Assembly: GCA_017694935.1 (NCBI GenBank)
Contig: JADIME010000084.1
Coordinates: 1 to 61,988 of the forward strand
Direction of reading: 5' to 3'
DNA: 61,988 nt
Source: Candidatus Merdivivens pullistercoris
GTDB lineage: Bacteria > Bacteroidota > Bacteroidia > Bacteroidales > UBA932
Shown here: one piece after another, positions 60,760 through 61,988 of the stretch
How positions within the stretch are numbered: the first letter of the stretch is position 1
How the letters are laid out: each line of letters begins with the position of its first letter
Made by a program: the position numbers and the translations under genes
The notes under the pieces: generated by a model
The model's input: only the letters and a program-made list of their open reading frames with translations
Database searches by the model: none
What the model was told of the DNA's origin: nothing

Positions 60760-61797
60760 ATGAGAAAGTTTTTGTTTTTGTCTGTTTTGCCCGCCGTTGT
60801 ATTGGCAAGCGGTTGTGACAAGCCGCAGCTTCCACCTGAAACCGTTCCCGAAATAAGATCCGTCGTTTTGTCCGATGACGGGGTCTCCATGTTTAAAGGT
60901 GACGAAATGGACCTTGGGATAACAGTCGATTCGGACGAAGGATATGCCGTCCGGTCCGTCGTCTGGGAAACTTCATCCCCTTCTGTCGTTGCCGTGGAAG
61001 ACGGGAAAATCGTCGCGACAGGAAAGGGAGAGGCTTTTATTGCGGTTTGTGTAGACGAAAAGGTTTCGGATACGTGTACTGTAACGGTATACGACCCGTC
61101 CGTAGGGGATTATCTGTATGAAGACGGGAGTTTTTCTTCTCAGCCGGAGGACGGGAAAACCCCGGTAGCGATAGTTTACTGGCTCGGCGACCCGGGCGAA
61201 GACGACGCGCTGTTGGCCGGTGATTTTCCGGACTGCACCCATGGCCTGGCAGTAAGCATGGAACAGAGGACGAGCTATTGGCAATATTGGTATGACGTTT
61301 ATCAGTCTTCAATAAGCGAGTGGATTGCGGGAAATGCTCCCAGTTTCAATTCAATAGCCACGGGCATAGAGGAATCCGACCCGTTGAACAAGAAAATGGG
61401 TTACAATAATACCAAGGCTCTGGAGGCTTTCAATGCCGACCCTGCAAATGCGGAATGGCCGGTCGAACTGGCCGAATGCCTTTTGTCTTTCCGTTCCGAA
61501 GTGCCTTCCCCGCAAGGGACATCCGGCTGGTATATCCCTTCAGCGAAAGAAATATCCATGGTATGTTCCGGTGACCTGCCCGGGAATATATGGGGACAGA
61601 GAAACCAGACGTCCAATATGGAATTGCTTAACGTGGCGATTTCCAGGATTCCCGGAATGCCGGTTCTGGAAGGCCTGTACTGGAGCAGTTCCGAATATGA
61701 CGAAATAGACGTGTTCGACCTTAATTTTTATTTCGGCGACGTTTATTATGCGCAAAAGGATTTTGAGGACAATGTCCGTTTCGTGCTTGCATTTTAA
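60760..61797 (+). CDS. lipoprotein: Big_2 domain plus DUF1566/FISUMP-like domain
   Basis: lipobox ASGC; VVWETSSPSVVAVEDGKIVATGKGEA; GTSGWYIPSAKEISMV...YWSSSEYD...NVRFVLAF; likely start at 60760. Confidence 0.85.
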   Translation: MRKFLFLSVLPAVVLASGCDKPQLPPETVPEIRSVVLSDDGVSMFKGDEMDLGITVDSDEGYAVRSVVWETSSPSVVAVEDGKIVATGKGEAFIAVCVDEKVSDTCTVTVYDPSVGDYLYEDGSFSSQPEDGKTPVAIVYWLGDPGEDDALLAGDFPDCTHGLAVSMEQRTSYWQYWYDVYQSSISEWIAGNAPSFNSIATGIEESDPLNKKMGYNNTKALEAFNADPANAEWPVELAECLLSFRSEVPSPQGTSGWYIPSAKEISMVCSGDLPGNIWGQRNQTSNMELLNVAISRIPGMPVLEGLYWSSSEYDEIDVFDLNFYFGDVYYAQKDFEDNVRFVLAF

Positions 61798-61834
61798 ACG
61801 ACTTATGAGAGCCTATTATGTGATTCATTAATAT

Positions 61835-61855
61835 GATTATCCGCAAAATTACCCC
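61835..61855. repeat. third copy of gattatccgcaaaattacccc motif
   Basis: identical to the arm of the 43772-43840 inverted repeat. Confidence 0.85.
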
Positions 61856-61988
61856 AAATGATTGTGTATGCAGTAATTGCCACGGACAGCGTGGCCGCCC
61901 GTGGCCTCGTGAACGGGTCGTGAACGGTTTATGAGAATGTCCGGTGGACATTCGAAAGTGAACAGCATTTTACGAGACCTGAGGGATA

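Overview
Bacteroidetes-type chromosome window, inferred from gene content, lipoprotein signals and TAnnTTTG-like promoter motifs. The housekeeping backbone is M64 peptidase, sdhB/sdhA, mfd, ruvB-coaX-OMP-TPR-lptC-PPIase, ychF, galK, menA/ubiE, NfeD/SPFH, blaR1/blaI-like, galM, thyA/folA, YfhO and a GT4. Three accessory layers stand out. (1) At ~18-36 kb, and again at 59-62 kb, there is an array of lipoproteins that join Ig-like (Big_2), BACON or fimbrillin-like N-termini to C-terminal C-type-lectin-fold domains (FGE-sulfatase-like or DUF1566/FISUMP-like). Each intact cluster is preceded by a TPR-TM-HTH regulator, and a third, decayed copy of the module lies at 18 kb. The FGE-like domains lack the catalytic cysteine pair and are most variable in the segment that diversity-generating retroelements diversify, although no reverse transcriptase is present here. 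(2) Four P-loop/AlbA_2/DUF4143-type genes (one decayed) each have a different short repeat immediately upstream. One of them sits between two near-perfect 76-bp copies of the ubiE leader. (3) A low-GC HincII-like type II restriction-modification pair is wedged between galM and thyA. No rRNA, tRNA, CRISPR array, integrase, transposase or reverse transcriptase was recognised. All family assignments were made by eye and from memory, not by searches.
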